Below, in pieces: positions 24,341 through 31,540 of a stretch of 64,000 nucleotides of DNA; the stretch's first letter is position 1, and every line of letters begins with the position of its first letter. The position numbers and the translations under genes were made by a program. The notes under the pieces were generated by a model. It made no database searches and was not told where the DNA came from. It saw only the letters and a program-made list of their open reading frames with translations. The stretch comes from Novosphingobium silvae (lineage in GTDB: Bacteria; Pseudomonadota; Alphaproteobacteria; Sphingomonadales; Sphingomonadaceae), in the NCBI RefSeq assembly GCF_009856825.1, contig NZ_WVTD01000009.1:101510-165509 (forward strand). The letters are read 5' to 3'.

Positions 24341-24393
24341 TTTGCGAACATAGCAAAATTTACCTTGACGCTAAGTTTGCGATGATCGCATAT
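24341..24393 (+). promoter_or_regulatory. Operator-overlapped early promoter of the right arm
   Basis: Operator TGCGATGATCGCA at 24378-24390 is identical to the site at 23364. It lies between TTGACG (24365-24370) and CATATT (24389-24394), spacing about 18, so repressor would cover the promoter of the 24430 operon. A weaker symmetric site TTTGC-N7-GCAAA lies at 24341-24357. From 24200 to 24429 no gene is seen. Confidence 0.7.
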
Positions 24394-24429
24394 TAACTCC
24401 AACAGGCACCCCGCCTGCTGGAGAACGCC

Positions 24430-24741
24430 ATGCTGAACGTCAGCGCCCCGTACCCGCACGCCGGGTCCACCGCCTACATCGACGACATCGACTGCCTCGG
24501 GAACGACATCGTCCGCAAGGTGCGCATCATCGCGCACAAGCCCGAAGACCTGGTGCTGATCGGCATCCGCGATCGCCTTGCTCCGCGTGAGGCCGCCAGC
24601 GGCAACCGGACGGTTCCGCTCTCCTCGCTGCGCGAGACCGAACGGCCCGAGCAGCATCAGTCCGAACATCTTTCCCAGCCCTCGGGTCGCACCAGGGGCC
24701 CTCGCTCGACAGGAGCGAAGGCAGGGGAGCGCCGCCGGTGA
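24430..24741 (+). CDS. Early-arm phage protein, function unknown (103 aa)
   Basis: First gene after the operator-controlled promoter, with GGAG about seven bases upstream. The first ~65 residues are mixed alpha/beta (YIDDIDCLGNDIVRKVRIIA, KPEDLVLIGIRDRL); the tail is Arg/Gln-rich and probably disordered. It overlaps the next start by 4 bp. No family recognised. Confidence 0.6.
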   Translation: MLNVSAPYPHAGSTAYIDDIDCLGNDIVRKVRIIAHKPEDLVLIGIRDRLAPREAASGNRTVPLSSLRETERPEQHQSEHLSQPSGRTRGPRSTGAKAGERRR

Positions 24742-25235
24742 GCCTCGCACTCGCTCATGACGAGGCCATCGGCGCCGCCGTCTCCCCCGATCTCGCGCGC
24801 CTTGGCCTTCTCGCCGAAGAGTGGAAGGCCGCGCAGGAACACCGCCGCCGGGCCGGCGAAGAGCTGATCGCGGCGCAGGAGCGCCTGCGCAACGCCATCG
24901 CCTCGGTCGACGCGACGGAGGCCCGCTTTCGCGAGGCCTGCCCCGTGGCGTTCGGTATTCCTGCGCCGACGTCTAGCCTGCACCCGGTCGAGGCGTGGCT
25001 GACGGCACGCTGCGATACGTCCGACCGCTTCGCCGCGACACGATCATCGTATCTCTACCGTGATTTCATCGAGTGGGCTGTGAGCACCGGGCTGCCCCAA
25101 TGCGATCCATCCCGCTGGACATCGACGCGCTTCGGACGCGAGCTTGCAGACAGGGGTTATACCCGTTCGAAAGATCGCAGCGGCAACGCACTGCGGGTCA
25201 GCATTCGGCTGCGCGGGGAGTCGGGCTGTGCTTGA
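24738..25235 (+). CDS. Protein with P4-primase-type C-terminal winged helix
   Basis: 165 residues from GTG 24738. The N-terminal ~55 residues form an Arg/Glu coiled coil (AEEWKAAQEHRRRAGEELIAAQERL). The C-terminal ~60 (LYRDFIEWAVSTGLPQCDPSRW, then TSTRFGRELADRGY and SIRLRG) match the winged helix at the end of P4/D5-type primase-helicases, where it recognises DNA. No primase or helicase domain is present, so it may be a stand-alone origin or operator binder or a remnant of such a gene. Confidence 0.55.
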   Translation: MSLALAHDEAIGAAVSPDLARLGLLAEEWKAAQEHRRRAGEELIAAQERLRNAIASVDATEARFREACPVAFGIPAPTSSLHPVEAWLTARCDTSDRFAATRSSYLYRDFIEWAVSTGLPQCDPSRWTSTRFGRELADRGYTRSKDRSGNALRVSIRLRGESGCA

Positions 25236-25698
25236 TCCCACGAAGCTGGCGGCCATCGCGCTCGACGAGCACGAACGCCGCTCCGCCAGCGCCAGGCGCC
25301 AGGTCGATGCAGGTCGGCTGCCCGGTCATGTCGCCCAGCGCGAGCTTGGCCCATGGCAGGCCATTGCCGTCATCTGTGGTGCACCCGGCGTTCTGCACGC
25401 GGAGGTCACCGACTACCGGCGCACCATCGTGCACTATCCCGGCAATGGCGGGCCTGCGGTCTATGGACACCTGCTGTCGGAGCAGGATGCCCGGTGGGAT
25501 CTCGCCTGCGATCTGTGCCCGCCTTCCGTCTGGCGCGCCGCTCTCGCGAAAGCGCGGGACGCGGCGCTGGGCAAGGCGACCACGCCGGAGCGCGTCCAGC
25601 GCGCGCGCAACCTGTGCATTCTCGCCCGCGCACTGGACGTGCCGCTGACTGCGGCTTCGTGCGCCCGGCCCGTCCAGTCCGAAAGGAAAGCGGCGTGA
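25228..25698 (+). CDS. Early-arm phage protein, function unknown (156 aa)
   Basis: GTG 25228 with GGGGAG upstream overlaps the previous stop by 8 bp. An N-terminal basic helical part (IALDEHERRSASARRQVDAGRL) is followed by a beta-rich centre (AIAVICGAPGVLHAEVTDYRRT) with a Cys-X2-Cys (DLACDLCPP) and a helical C-terminus. No family recognised. Coupled to neighbours on both sides. Confidence 0.6.
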   Translation: MLDPTKLAAIALDEHERRSASARRQVDAGRLPGHVAQRELGPWQAIAVICGAPGVLHAEVTDYRRTIVHYPGNGGPAVYGHLLSEQDARWDLACDLCPPSVWRAALAKARDAALGKATTPERVQRARNLCILARALDVPLTAASCARPVQSERKAA

Positions 25699-25910
25699 TC
25701 CACCCCCTCGATCTCTGCACCCCCGGCGCGGCGCCCGGCGAGACGAATCCGCACTTCGAGCCATCTGATCTTGTCGACGATCAGGGCATGACGGCGCGCC
25801 TTGAGGCGTGGTTCCTCTACGCCAACGTGCTGTGGGTGTTGCTGGCAACCCTGCTGTCGATCGGCCTGCCCTGCATCGCCCTCCTGGCCATCGTCAGGTT
25901 CTTTTCGTGA
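25695..25910 (+). CDS. Small membrane protein (71 aa)
   Basis: GTG 25695 follows GAAAGGAAAG and overlaps the previous stop. An acidic ~35-residue N-terminus leads to one long hydrophobic segment (NVLWVLLATLLSIGLPCIAL and LAIVRFF). Its stop overlaps the next GTG by 4 bp. Function unknown; small inner-membrane proteins in early phage operons often act in exclusion, but nothing specific supports that here. Confidence 0.55.
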   Translation: MIHPLDLCTPGAAPGETNPHFEPSDLVDDQGMTARLEAWFLYANVLWVLLATLLSIGLPCIALLAIVRFFS

Positions 25911-26041
25911 CCATCCAGCCCCCCGCTGGCCCGGGCAAGACGTACCCCCGCTCGGGCCGCACGAGGATCGTCGTCGCCGGCGCCGCCATGACGGCGGCGG
26001 CGATCCTCACCTTCCTGCGCTGGATCGTCGATCATGGCTGA
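25907..26041 (+). CDS. Small membrane protein (44 aa)
   Basis: GTG 25907 overlaps the previous stop (GTGA). A basic N-terminus (PGKTYPRSGRTR) precedes a hydrophobic helix (IVVAGAAMTAAAILTFLRWIV). It ends six bases before the next gene. Coupling is the main evidence. Confidence 0.45.
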   Translation: MTIQPPAGPGKTYPRSGRTRIVVAGAAMTAAAILTFLRWIVDHG

Positions 26042-26047
26042 ATCCGC

Positions 26048-26572
26048 ATGACACGTCCGCTGCCCTTGCATCCTTCGCATGCACTCCGCCCGGGACGGTA
26101 TTATCTCGATCTGCACGGCCGCCTGCACGCAGCAGCCTTGCCGGGCGCGCGCACCGTCGCGATCGTGACTGTTCGGTTGAAGCCGCGTTCACCGGGTTCG
26201 GCGCTGGAACAGGTTGCACCTGCAGCCCGGGAGCTGCCGCCGACACGACCGATGGCGCGCAGGTCCCGGCCGGCCCCGGTCTTCGTTCCACCGGCAGAAC
26301 TGCCCCAGCCCGGCGAGGAGGACGCGGCCGTTGCCGAGTTCGAGGCGAAGCTGAAGGCCATCCGTGCACGCCGCGCGAAGTCCGCGACGATGCAGTCGGA
26401 GCCGAAGCTAAACGGCCCGGCCGTTGCCGCCGCACACCGCGCAAAGCCCCTCGGCCCTGAACCGAAGAAGGCTCCGACGCGCCGCGCGCTTTCCGACGGC
26501 GAATGCCACCGCTGCGGCGTGCGCACCACGATCGGATGCGACCACTTCCTGCCGTACCGGGGCGATGGGTGA
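26048..26572 (+). CDS. Phage protein with C-terminal Cys-rich segment, function unknown
   Basis: 174 residues. The N-terminal ~45 residues are beta-like (PGRYYLDLHGRLHAAALPG, then VAIVTVRL). A long Pro/Ala/Arg linker and basic helical region (EFEAKLKAIRARRAKS) follow. The last ~25 residues carry C-X2-C and a third Cys plus His (ECHRCGVRTTIGCDHFL), which could bind zinc. Stop overlaps the next ATG (TGATG). No family recognised. Confidence 0.55.
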   Translation: MTRPLPLHPSHALRPGRYYLDLHGRLHAAALPGARTVAIVTVRLKPRSPGSALEQVAPAARELPPTRPMARRSRPAPVFVPPAELPQPGEEDAAVAEFEAKLKAIRARRAKSATMQSEPKLNGPAVAAAHRAKPLGPEPKKAPTRRALSDGECHRCGVRTTIGCDHFLPYRGDG

Positions 26573-26751
26573 TGCCGCCCGCCTCGATCAAGGCGGTGCC
26601 GATCGACGACGCCGCCCGCGATGGGCGCTTCCAGCTCGTCTTTGCCGATGGTCGCTGCGCTTTGGTCCGGTTCGCCGGCGAACACTGGGTCTTCTCCAGC
26701 GGCATCCCCTTTCCCGAGCAACCCACCCTCTATCACCCCCGAAAGGACTGA
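26572..26751 (+). CDS. Small phage protein, function unknown (59 aa)
   Basis: ATG 26572 overlaps the previous stop. A short beta-strand-rich sequence (FQLVFADGRCALVRFAGEHWVFS). It ends three bases before the ParB-like gene. No family recognised. Confidence 0.5.
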   Translation: MPPASIKAVPIDDAARDGRFQLVFADGRCALVRFAGEHWVFSSGIPFPEQPTLYHPRKD

Positions 26752-26754
26752 CGC

Positions 26755-28194
26755 ATGTCCGCCACCGCCGAACCCGACTTCTCCGACCTGGTTGAAGGCC
26801 TGATCTCCCCGATCCCGCTGAACCGCCTGATGCTGTCCAGTCTCAACGTCCGCCAGACCGAGCGCGCGGCCGACGTCGACTCCCTCGCCGAGGACATCGC
26901 CGCGCGTGGCCTGAAGCAAAACCTGGTTGTTGTCCCTGCCCACTTCACCAGCGGCGAGGCTCTGCCCGAGCAGATGAACGGTGAGCCGCTGGCCTCGGGC
27001 GGGAAGAACGTGTGGGAAGGGCGCTTCGAGGTGATCGCTGGCGGCAGGCGTTTTCAGGCGATGCAGTTGCTGGTTCAGCAGGAACGGCTGTCGCCTACCT
27101 ACCCCGTCCCGTGCATGATCGAATTCCGCGACGAAGCGGCCGAGACATCCCTGTCGGAGAACCTGCATCGCGTCGCCATGAACCCGGCCGACGAGTTCGA
27201 AGCCTATCGCGTCATCGTCGATCGCGCGACGAAGCAGGGCCTTGATCCCGATCCGGTGGCCTACTGCGCCAAGCGCTTCGGTGTCACCGTCAAGCACGTC
27301 AACGGCCGCCTGCGCCTCGCCACCCTCGCGCAAGAGATCCTCGACGCTCTGCGCGCCAACGAAATCGGGGTGGACAGCGCGAAGGCCTACGCCGGCACCG
27401 AAGACCACGCGCTGCAGCTGAAGGTTTTCGCTGGCCAGAAGAAATCCACCTGGAAGCCCCATGACGCACAGCAGGTCCGTCAGGCGCTGCGGGGGGAAAC
27501 CTTGCCGCTGTCGAATGCCCTTGTGAAGTTCGTCGGCCTCGATGCCTACCTCGCTGCTGGCGGACGCACCGAAGTCGAAATGTTCATGGGCACGGAAGGG
27601 GAGGAACGGCTTGTCGACGTCAAGCTGGTGAAGAAGCTCGCCGCCACGAAAGCGGATGAACTGGTTGCCCCAGCGGCGAAGAAGGACGGCTTCGCGTCAG
27701 GCGTGCTCGCCGCAGGTGTCGGCAAATACAATGCCACGTGGCCCAAGGAGCCAAAGGAGATGGAGCGGATTCCTAGCTGGGGCGATCAGCCGACCAAGGC
27801 TCAAAAGAAGAAGTGTATCGGCGTCTACGCGATCGATGACGAAGGCAAAGGGCTCGAGCACATCGGCACCTTCCGCCCGATCGAGAAGAAGGCAGCGCCA
27901 GCGCCCAGGCGCGACTGGGCCGCAGAGCACGCCGCCGAGCAGCGAAAGGAGCTGATCGAAACTCGCGCCGGACGAATGGCGCTGCCGCCCTTTGCCGGGA
28001 CGCCGCTGGAGGGACGAGCTTTCTGGCCGAACAGCGAGTGGCACAGCGGCATCGAGCCCGACGACACCGACGACAATTTCAAGTTCGTGGTCGTGCACGT
28101 GCGCGTCCCGGTTGCCGAGATCGAATCGAACCTCGCCGAGGCCGAGCGCCTGGTCGATGAAGAACAGGCGGCAGCGCAGGAGCAGGGCGCATGA
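26755..28194 (+). CDS. ParB/RepB/Spo0J-like DNA-binding protein
   Basis: 479 residues. The N-terminal ParB/sulfiredoxin-like domain runs from ISPIPLNRLMLSSLNVRQTE through EDIAARGLKQNLVVVP to a FEVIAGGRRFQAM loop (the GxRRxxA ParB box II, residues ~93-101) and SLSENLHRVAMNPADEFEAY (box III-like). A KorB-type helix-turn-helix (AKRFGVTVKHVNGRLRLATL, ~175-195) follows. The C-terminal ~200 residues are unlike chromosomal ParB. No ParA is present, so a plasmid-like partition role is doubtful. CTP-dependent clamp proteins of this type also act as phage regulators. Confidence 0.8.
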   Translation: MSATAEPDFSDLVEGLISPIPLNRLMLSSLNVRQTERAADVDSLAEDIAARGLKQNLVVVPAHFTSGEALPEQMNGEPLASGGKNVWEGRFEVIAGGRRFQAMQLLVQQERLSPTYPVPCMIEFRDEAAETSLSENLHRVAMNPADEFEAYRVIVDRATKQGLDPDPVAYCAKRFGVTVKHVNGRLRLATLAQEILDALRANEIGVDSAKAYAGTEDHALQLKVFAGQKKSTWKPHDAQQVRQALRGETLPLSNALVKFVGLDAYLAAGGRTEVEMFMGTEGEERLVDVKLVKKLAATKADELVAPAAKKDGFASGVLAAGVGKYNATWPKEPKEMERIPSWGDQPTKAQKKKCIGVYAIDDEGKGLEHIGTFRPIEKKAAPAPRRDWAAEHAAEQRKELIETRAGRMALPPFAGTPLEGRAFWPNSEWHSGIEPDDTDDNFKFVVVHVRVPVAEIESNLAEAERLVDEEQAAAQEQGA

Positions 28195-28490
28195 CGAAGA
28201 ACGATCGGGTCGTTCCGCCCCTGATGCATTTCCCCACGCACGAAGAGGGCCTGAAGCGATGCTTGGTCATGACCAGCACTGCCGTTCACACCGCGACCCT
28301 CCCATCGGGCGCATCGTTCGCGGCGCTCGTGATCAACGCGCCGCAGCACCCTTGCGGCGCCGCCGTCCTGATGGACCGTGCAGAAACCGAAGCCATGATC
28401 GCTCTTCTGCAGAATGCCTTGGATGATGCCGACCGCCTGAATGCCGGGAAACGTCCGCTTGCTCGTCGAGAAAAGGGATCACTGCAATGA
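28191..28490 (+). CDS. Small phage protein, function unknown (99 aa)
   Basis: Overlaps the ParB-like stop by 4 bp (ATGA) and the methyltransferase start by 4 bp. Beta-strand N-terminus (AVHTATLPSGASFAALVI) followed by a helix (DRAETEAMIALLQNALDDADRL). No family recognised; probably co-regulated with its neighbours. Confidence 0.6.
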   Translation: MTKNDRVVPPLMHFPTHEEGLKRCLVMTSTAVHTATLPSGASFAALVINAPQHPCGAAVLMDRAETEAMIALLQNALDDADRLNAGKRPLARREKGSLQ

Positions 28491-29059
28491 CGTGGCCTTT
28501 CGGCGCCATGCGCCCGTTCTCCTATGGCGCGCTGCTGGTCGATCCGCCCTGGCACTTCGCCAACTACTCGGAAGGCGGCGAGATGAAGAACCCGTCCGCC
28601 CACTACAAGTGCATGTCGCTGGAAGACATTGCCGCTCTGCCGGTCGCCCACCTTGCCGCGCCTGACTGCGCCCTGTTCATGTGGGCGACAGCGCCGCTCC
28701 TGCCCGAGGCGGTGGAGCTGCTGCGGGCGTGGGGGTTCACCTTCAAGTCGGCCGCAGCCTGGGCGAAGCAGTCAAGCACTGGACAGGCATGGCACTTCGG
28801 CACGGGATACGTGTTTCGTTCGGCCGCCGAGTTCGTCCTGGTGGGCACGATCGGCAAGCCCAAGGTCCAGTCGCGGTCGGTGCGCAACCTGATCGTCGCG
28901 CCCGTGCGCGAGCACAGCCGCAAGCCCGACGACCAGTACACCATGGTCGAAGCCCTCTACGCCGGCCCTTACGCCGAGATCTTCAGCCGCAACAGCCGAC
29001 ATGGCTGGGACTGCTGGGGAGACGAGGCAGGCAAGTTCGCGGAGGCCGCGGATGCGTGA
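28487..29059 (+). CDS. MT-A70 family N6-adenine DNA methyltransferase
   Basis: 190 residues. The catalytic DPPW motif is at residues 19-22 (LLVDPPWHF), followed by a MSLEDIAALPV segment, LFMWATAPLLPEAVELLRAWGFTFK, and a REHSRKPDDQYTMVEAL loop typical of the family; all family landmarks are present. As an orphan methyltransferase in a phage early arm it probably modifies phage DNA to resist host restriction or to tune regulation. Target site cannot be predicted. Confidence 0.92.
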   Translation: MTWPFGAMRPFSYGALLVDPPWHFANYSEGGEMKNPSAHYKCMSLEDIAALPVAHLAAPDCALFMWATAPLLPEAVELLRAWGFTFKSAAAWAKQSSTGQAWHFGTGYVFRSAAEFVLVGTIGKPKVQSRSVRNLIVAPVREHSRKPDDQYTMVEALYAGPYAEIFSRNSRHGWDCWGDEAGKFAEAADA

Positions 29060-29165
29060 TCCCGGGCACACGGCCGAGGGCGAGCGCTGGCAGGACAACC
29101 CTTGGGTCGTAGCTGTCAGCTTCGATGTGCACCGCGGCAACATCGATGCGGAGGTTTCGGGGTGA
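29052..29165 (+). CDS. Small phage protein (37 aa)
   Basis: ATG 29052 overlaps the methyltransferase stop by 8 bp, and its own stop overlaps the excisionase-like GTG by 4 bp. The product (MRDPGHTAEGERWQDNPWVV, then VSFDVHRGNIDAEVSG) shows a tight fit between two coupled genes but no recognisable fold. Confidence 0.4.
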   Translation: MRDPGHTAEGERWQDNPWVVAVSFDVHRGNIDAEVSG

Positions 29166-29467
29166 CCGCAGAGCGCATCCAGATGCCGCCCCCGCTCATG
29201 ACAGAGGTAGAGGCCGCGAAGTGGCTGGCCATTTGTCCCCGGACGCTGCGCACCTTGCGGCAAGAGGGAAAAGTTACCTACGTTCAGATGAAGTCGGGAA
29301 TCAGGTACACGCTCGACGATCTGCAAGCCTTTGTCGAAAGCCAGCGTACATGCCGATCTACCGCCGCAAAGGTTCCCCGCACTTCTGGATGTCGATCTCC
29401 ATCCCCGGGCGTCCTCGATTTCGAGGCAGTACGGGCGAGACGAACGAGAGGAAGGCGCGGCTCGTAG
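29162..29467 (+). CDS. Excisionase-like MerR-fold DNA-binding protein
   Basis: 101 residues from GTG 29162. Residues 13-62 (LMTEVEAAKWLAICPRTLRT, then REGKVTYVQMKSGIRYTLDDLQAFV) are the winged-helix helix_17/excisionase domain found next to integrases. The last ~38 residues are read out of frame over the first 118 bp of the integrase gene and look unstructured (Arg/Ser/Pro). Likely controls directionality of excision from tRNA-Thr. Confidence 0.78.
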   Translation: MTAERIQMPPPLMTEVEAAKWLAICPRTLRTLRQEGKVTYVQMKSGIRYTLDDLQAFVESQRTCRSTAAKVPRTSGCRSPSPGVLDFEAVRARRTRGRRGS

Positions 29468-30393
29468 AGGCGGAGACAGAGCAGAAGCTCCGGGCCGGAC
29501 TGAACAAGCCCGCCGCGTGGAGGATTCGGGAGTGCTTTGCCGCCTACTGGGAAGACCACGGGCAGCACCAGGCGACCGAGGACGACATCTTCCGCTCCCT
29601 CGAGATCCTGAGCGCGCACTTCGGCGCGGATACCGAGATCGCCGGAATCACCAACTCGCATGTGATGGATTTTCGGGCTCGGCGTCGCGGTGGCCTCATC
29701 AAGGTTGGCGATCGGGAGTTCGGCACGGTGAGCGCCTCCACCGTTAACCGCGATCTGGCCTACCTCAAGGCAGCGCTGACCTGGGCGAACGAAATGCACG
29801 GTCAGCAGATACCGGCGCTTGCGTGGAAACGCCTGCGCATGGCTGAGCCCGAGCACCGGGTCCGCTTCGCTGGCGCAGATGAGTATTCGCGGCTGCTGCA
29901 GGGGGCGCACGCCAGCGTCCAGGCCATCATTGTCGCTGCGGTGACCACGGGCCTGCGTAAGGACAACATCCTGAGCCTAGACTGGCATCAGATCGACCTT
30001 GGCCGCAGCACCATCACCATTCCGCGCACGAAGGGTCGCAAGCCGCTGGCGGTTCGAATATCGCCTCCACTGGCGGCCGTGCTCGGGCGAACGCCGCCGG
30101 CCGAGCGCGTCGGCAAGGTCTTCGACACGACCAACTTCCGAAAGCGTTTCGCGGGCGCGATCAAGGCCGCAGGCCTGGTCGACTTCCATTTCCACGATCT
30201 GCGCCACACGTTCGCCAGCTGGGCCCGTATGAACGGCGCCGATCTTGCCGACATCTGCGATGCACTCGGGCACAGCACGGTGGCTGTCACAATGCGCTAT
30301 GCCCATATCAAGCCGGATGCGAAGGACACTGCTTTCGACAGGGTAGGCACGATGCTGCAGCCCCACAGAAACAGGCGCGTGTCACAATCCTAG
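29350..30393 (+). CDS. Tyrosine-type site-specific integrase
   Basis: 347 residues from ATG 29350. An N-terminal arm-binding segment (MPIYRRKGSPHFWMSISI) and core-binding helices precede a catalytic domain with the full set: Arg203 (TGLRKDNIL), Lys228 (RTKGRK), His282-X2-Arg285 (HDLRHTF), His308 (LGHST) and Tyr317 (MRYAH). It ends 44 bp before the right repeat, the usual place for an integrase next to attP. It catalyses recombination at the tRNA-Thr anticodon region. All catalytic residues present, so probably active. Confidence 0.95.
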   Translation: MPIYRRKGSPHFWMSISIPGRPRFRGSTGETNERKARLVEAETEQKLRAGLNKPAAWRIRECFAAYWEDHGQHQATEDDIFRSLEILSAHFGADTEIAGITNSHVMDFRARRRGGLIKVGDREFGTVSASTVNRDLAYLKAALTWANEMHGQQIPALAWKRLRMAEPEHRVRFAGADEYSRLLQGAHASVQAIIVAAVTTGLRKDNILSLDWHQIDLGRSTITIPRTKGRKPLAVRISPPLAAVLGRTPPAERVGKVFDTTNFRKRFAGAIKAAGLVDFHFHDLRHTFASWARMNGADLADICDALGHSTVAVTMRYAHIKPDAKDTAFDRVGTMLQPHRNRRVSQS

Positions 30394-30437
30394 GCACAAT
30401 GATCTAAAAAACGGCGGATTTCCGCCAAAACCTGACC

Positions 30438-30482
<45 letters not shown>

Positions 30483-30610
30483 TTCGTGGCGGTTGAGCGC
30501 CCTTACCGCGAGCGGGGGGCGCCGGTAAAGTCCAAACTCTCGCCGTCGGACGAACCCGCCGTCTGTTCGTGCGGGCTCCGTCCGGGACCCGTGGCCAAAA
30601 GTCCTCGCGG

Positions 30611-31495
30611 TCAGAGCGCGCCGAAGGTCCAGCCTTCCGTGAGGGCAAGTTCCGCCGTCAGTTCCGTGGGATGCCAGAGCGCCTCGCGCCCGGCGGCGAT
30701 GCGCAGCCAGGCGGCGGTGACGATTGCATCGGCGCTGTGGTCGTCGATGGGACCTTCGCCTCCCGTCCCCTGCGAGCCCAGCTGCGACAATGCGGCGTCG
30801 AGCGCGGCATGGTCGGTCATCTTGGCCCTGCCTGCGGTTCGGCCCGCTTCTATCGCGGCGAGAGCTGTGTAGATCTCCACTAGCACCGAGCCGCGGTCCG
30901 GCAGCGGATCGATCGGCCAGACCGGCAGCCGCCCTGCAAGCCGGTGCAGCAGGCGCATGCCCGTCAGGCTCGACTTGCCAACCTGCGCCGCGCCCACGAG
31001 ATTGAAGTTGGAGTAGGGCTTGCAGCCCATGCGCGCCTGCGCGGCTTCGGTCACGCGCATCCGGCCGCGGCGATGAAGGGCGCCGGAAAGATGGAAATGC
31101 GAACCTTCGCGCCCGCCATGGCGACGAAAATAGGCGCTCAGTTCCGGGTGGTCGACGAAGCTGGAGGCGGCAAGGTGCGGATCGTGCGCGCAAATCGCGT
31201 CGATGAGAGCCCAGAGGCCTCGCGCGTCAGGCGGGCTCGCCGGCCATGCCGGAAAGAATGCGCCCGCATCCTCGAACGGCAACGAGATACCGAGGTCGAT
31301 GCCGACGAGAGTGTCGGCGGGCAGGTGATGAAGGAGCAGCTCAAGGACCGCCTGCCGGGACCAGTGGCGATGGCCGGTGGGCCGCAAAAGGCGCGGAGCC
31401 GCATCGCCGATCGTGCACAAGGCAACCGCGATGCCTTTCTGCCGCTCTCCCACCGCGCCGGACCAGTCGATTGCCATGAAGCTGCGGAAGCGCAT
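30611..31495 (-). CDS. Conserved hypothetical protein, RNase H-like fold candidate
   Basis: 294 residues from ATG 31495 (an ATG at 31519 is possible). The opening FRSFMAIDWSGAVGERQKGIAVAL and VGIDLGISLPF place two Asp residues on strands, as in the RNase H-like/DUF429-type fold. A C-terminal DDHSADAIVTAAWLRI segment also fits. It lies 21 bp downstream of rarA on the same strand. Activity unknown. Confidence 0.65.
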   Translation of the reverse strand: MRFRSFMAIDWSGAVGERQKGIAVALCTIGDAAPRLLRPTGHRHWSRQAVLELLLHHLPADTLVGIDLGISLPFEDAGAFFPAWPASPPDARGLWALIDAICAHDPHLAASSFVDHPELSAYFRRHGGREGSHFHLSGALHRRGRMRVTEAAQARMGCKPYSNFNLVGAAQVGKSSLTGMRLLHRLAGRLPVWPIDPLPDRGSVLVEIYTALAAIEAGRTAGRAKMTDHAALDAALSQLGSQGTGGEGPIDDHSADAIVTAAWLRIAAGREALWHPTELTAELALTEGWTFGAL

Positions 31496-31540
31496 TCGCC
31501 CTGTGTTTCCTTCGCGCATGCCAGTCGTAGTTGCAGGCTC

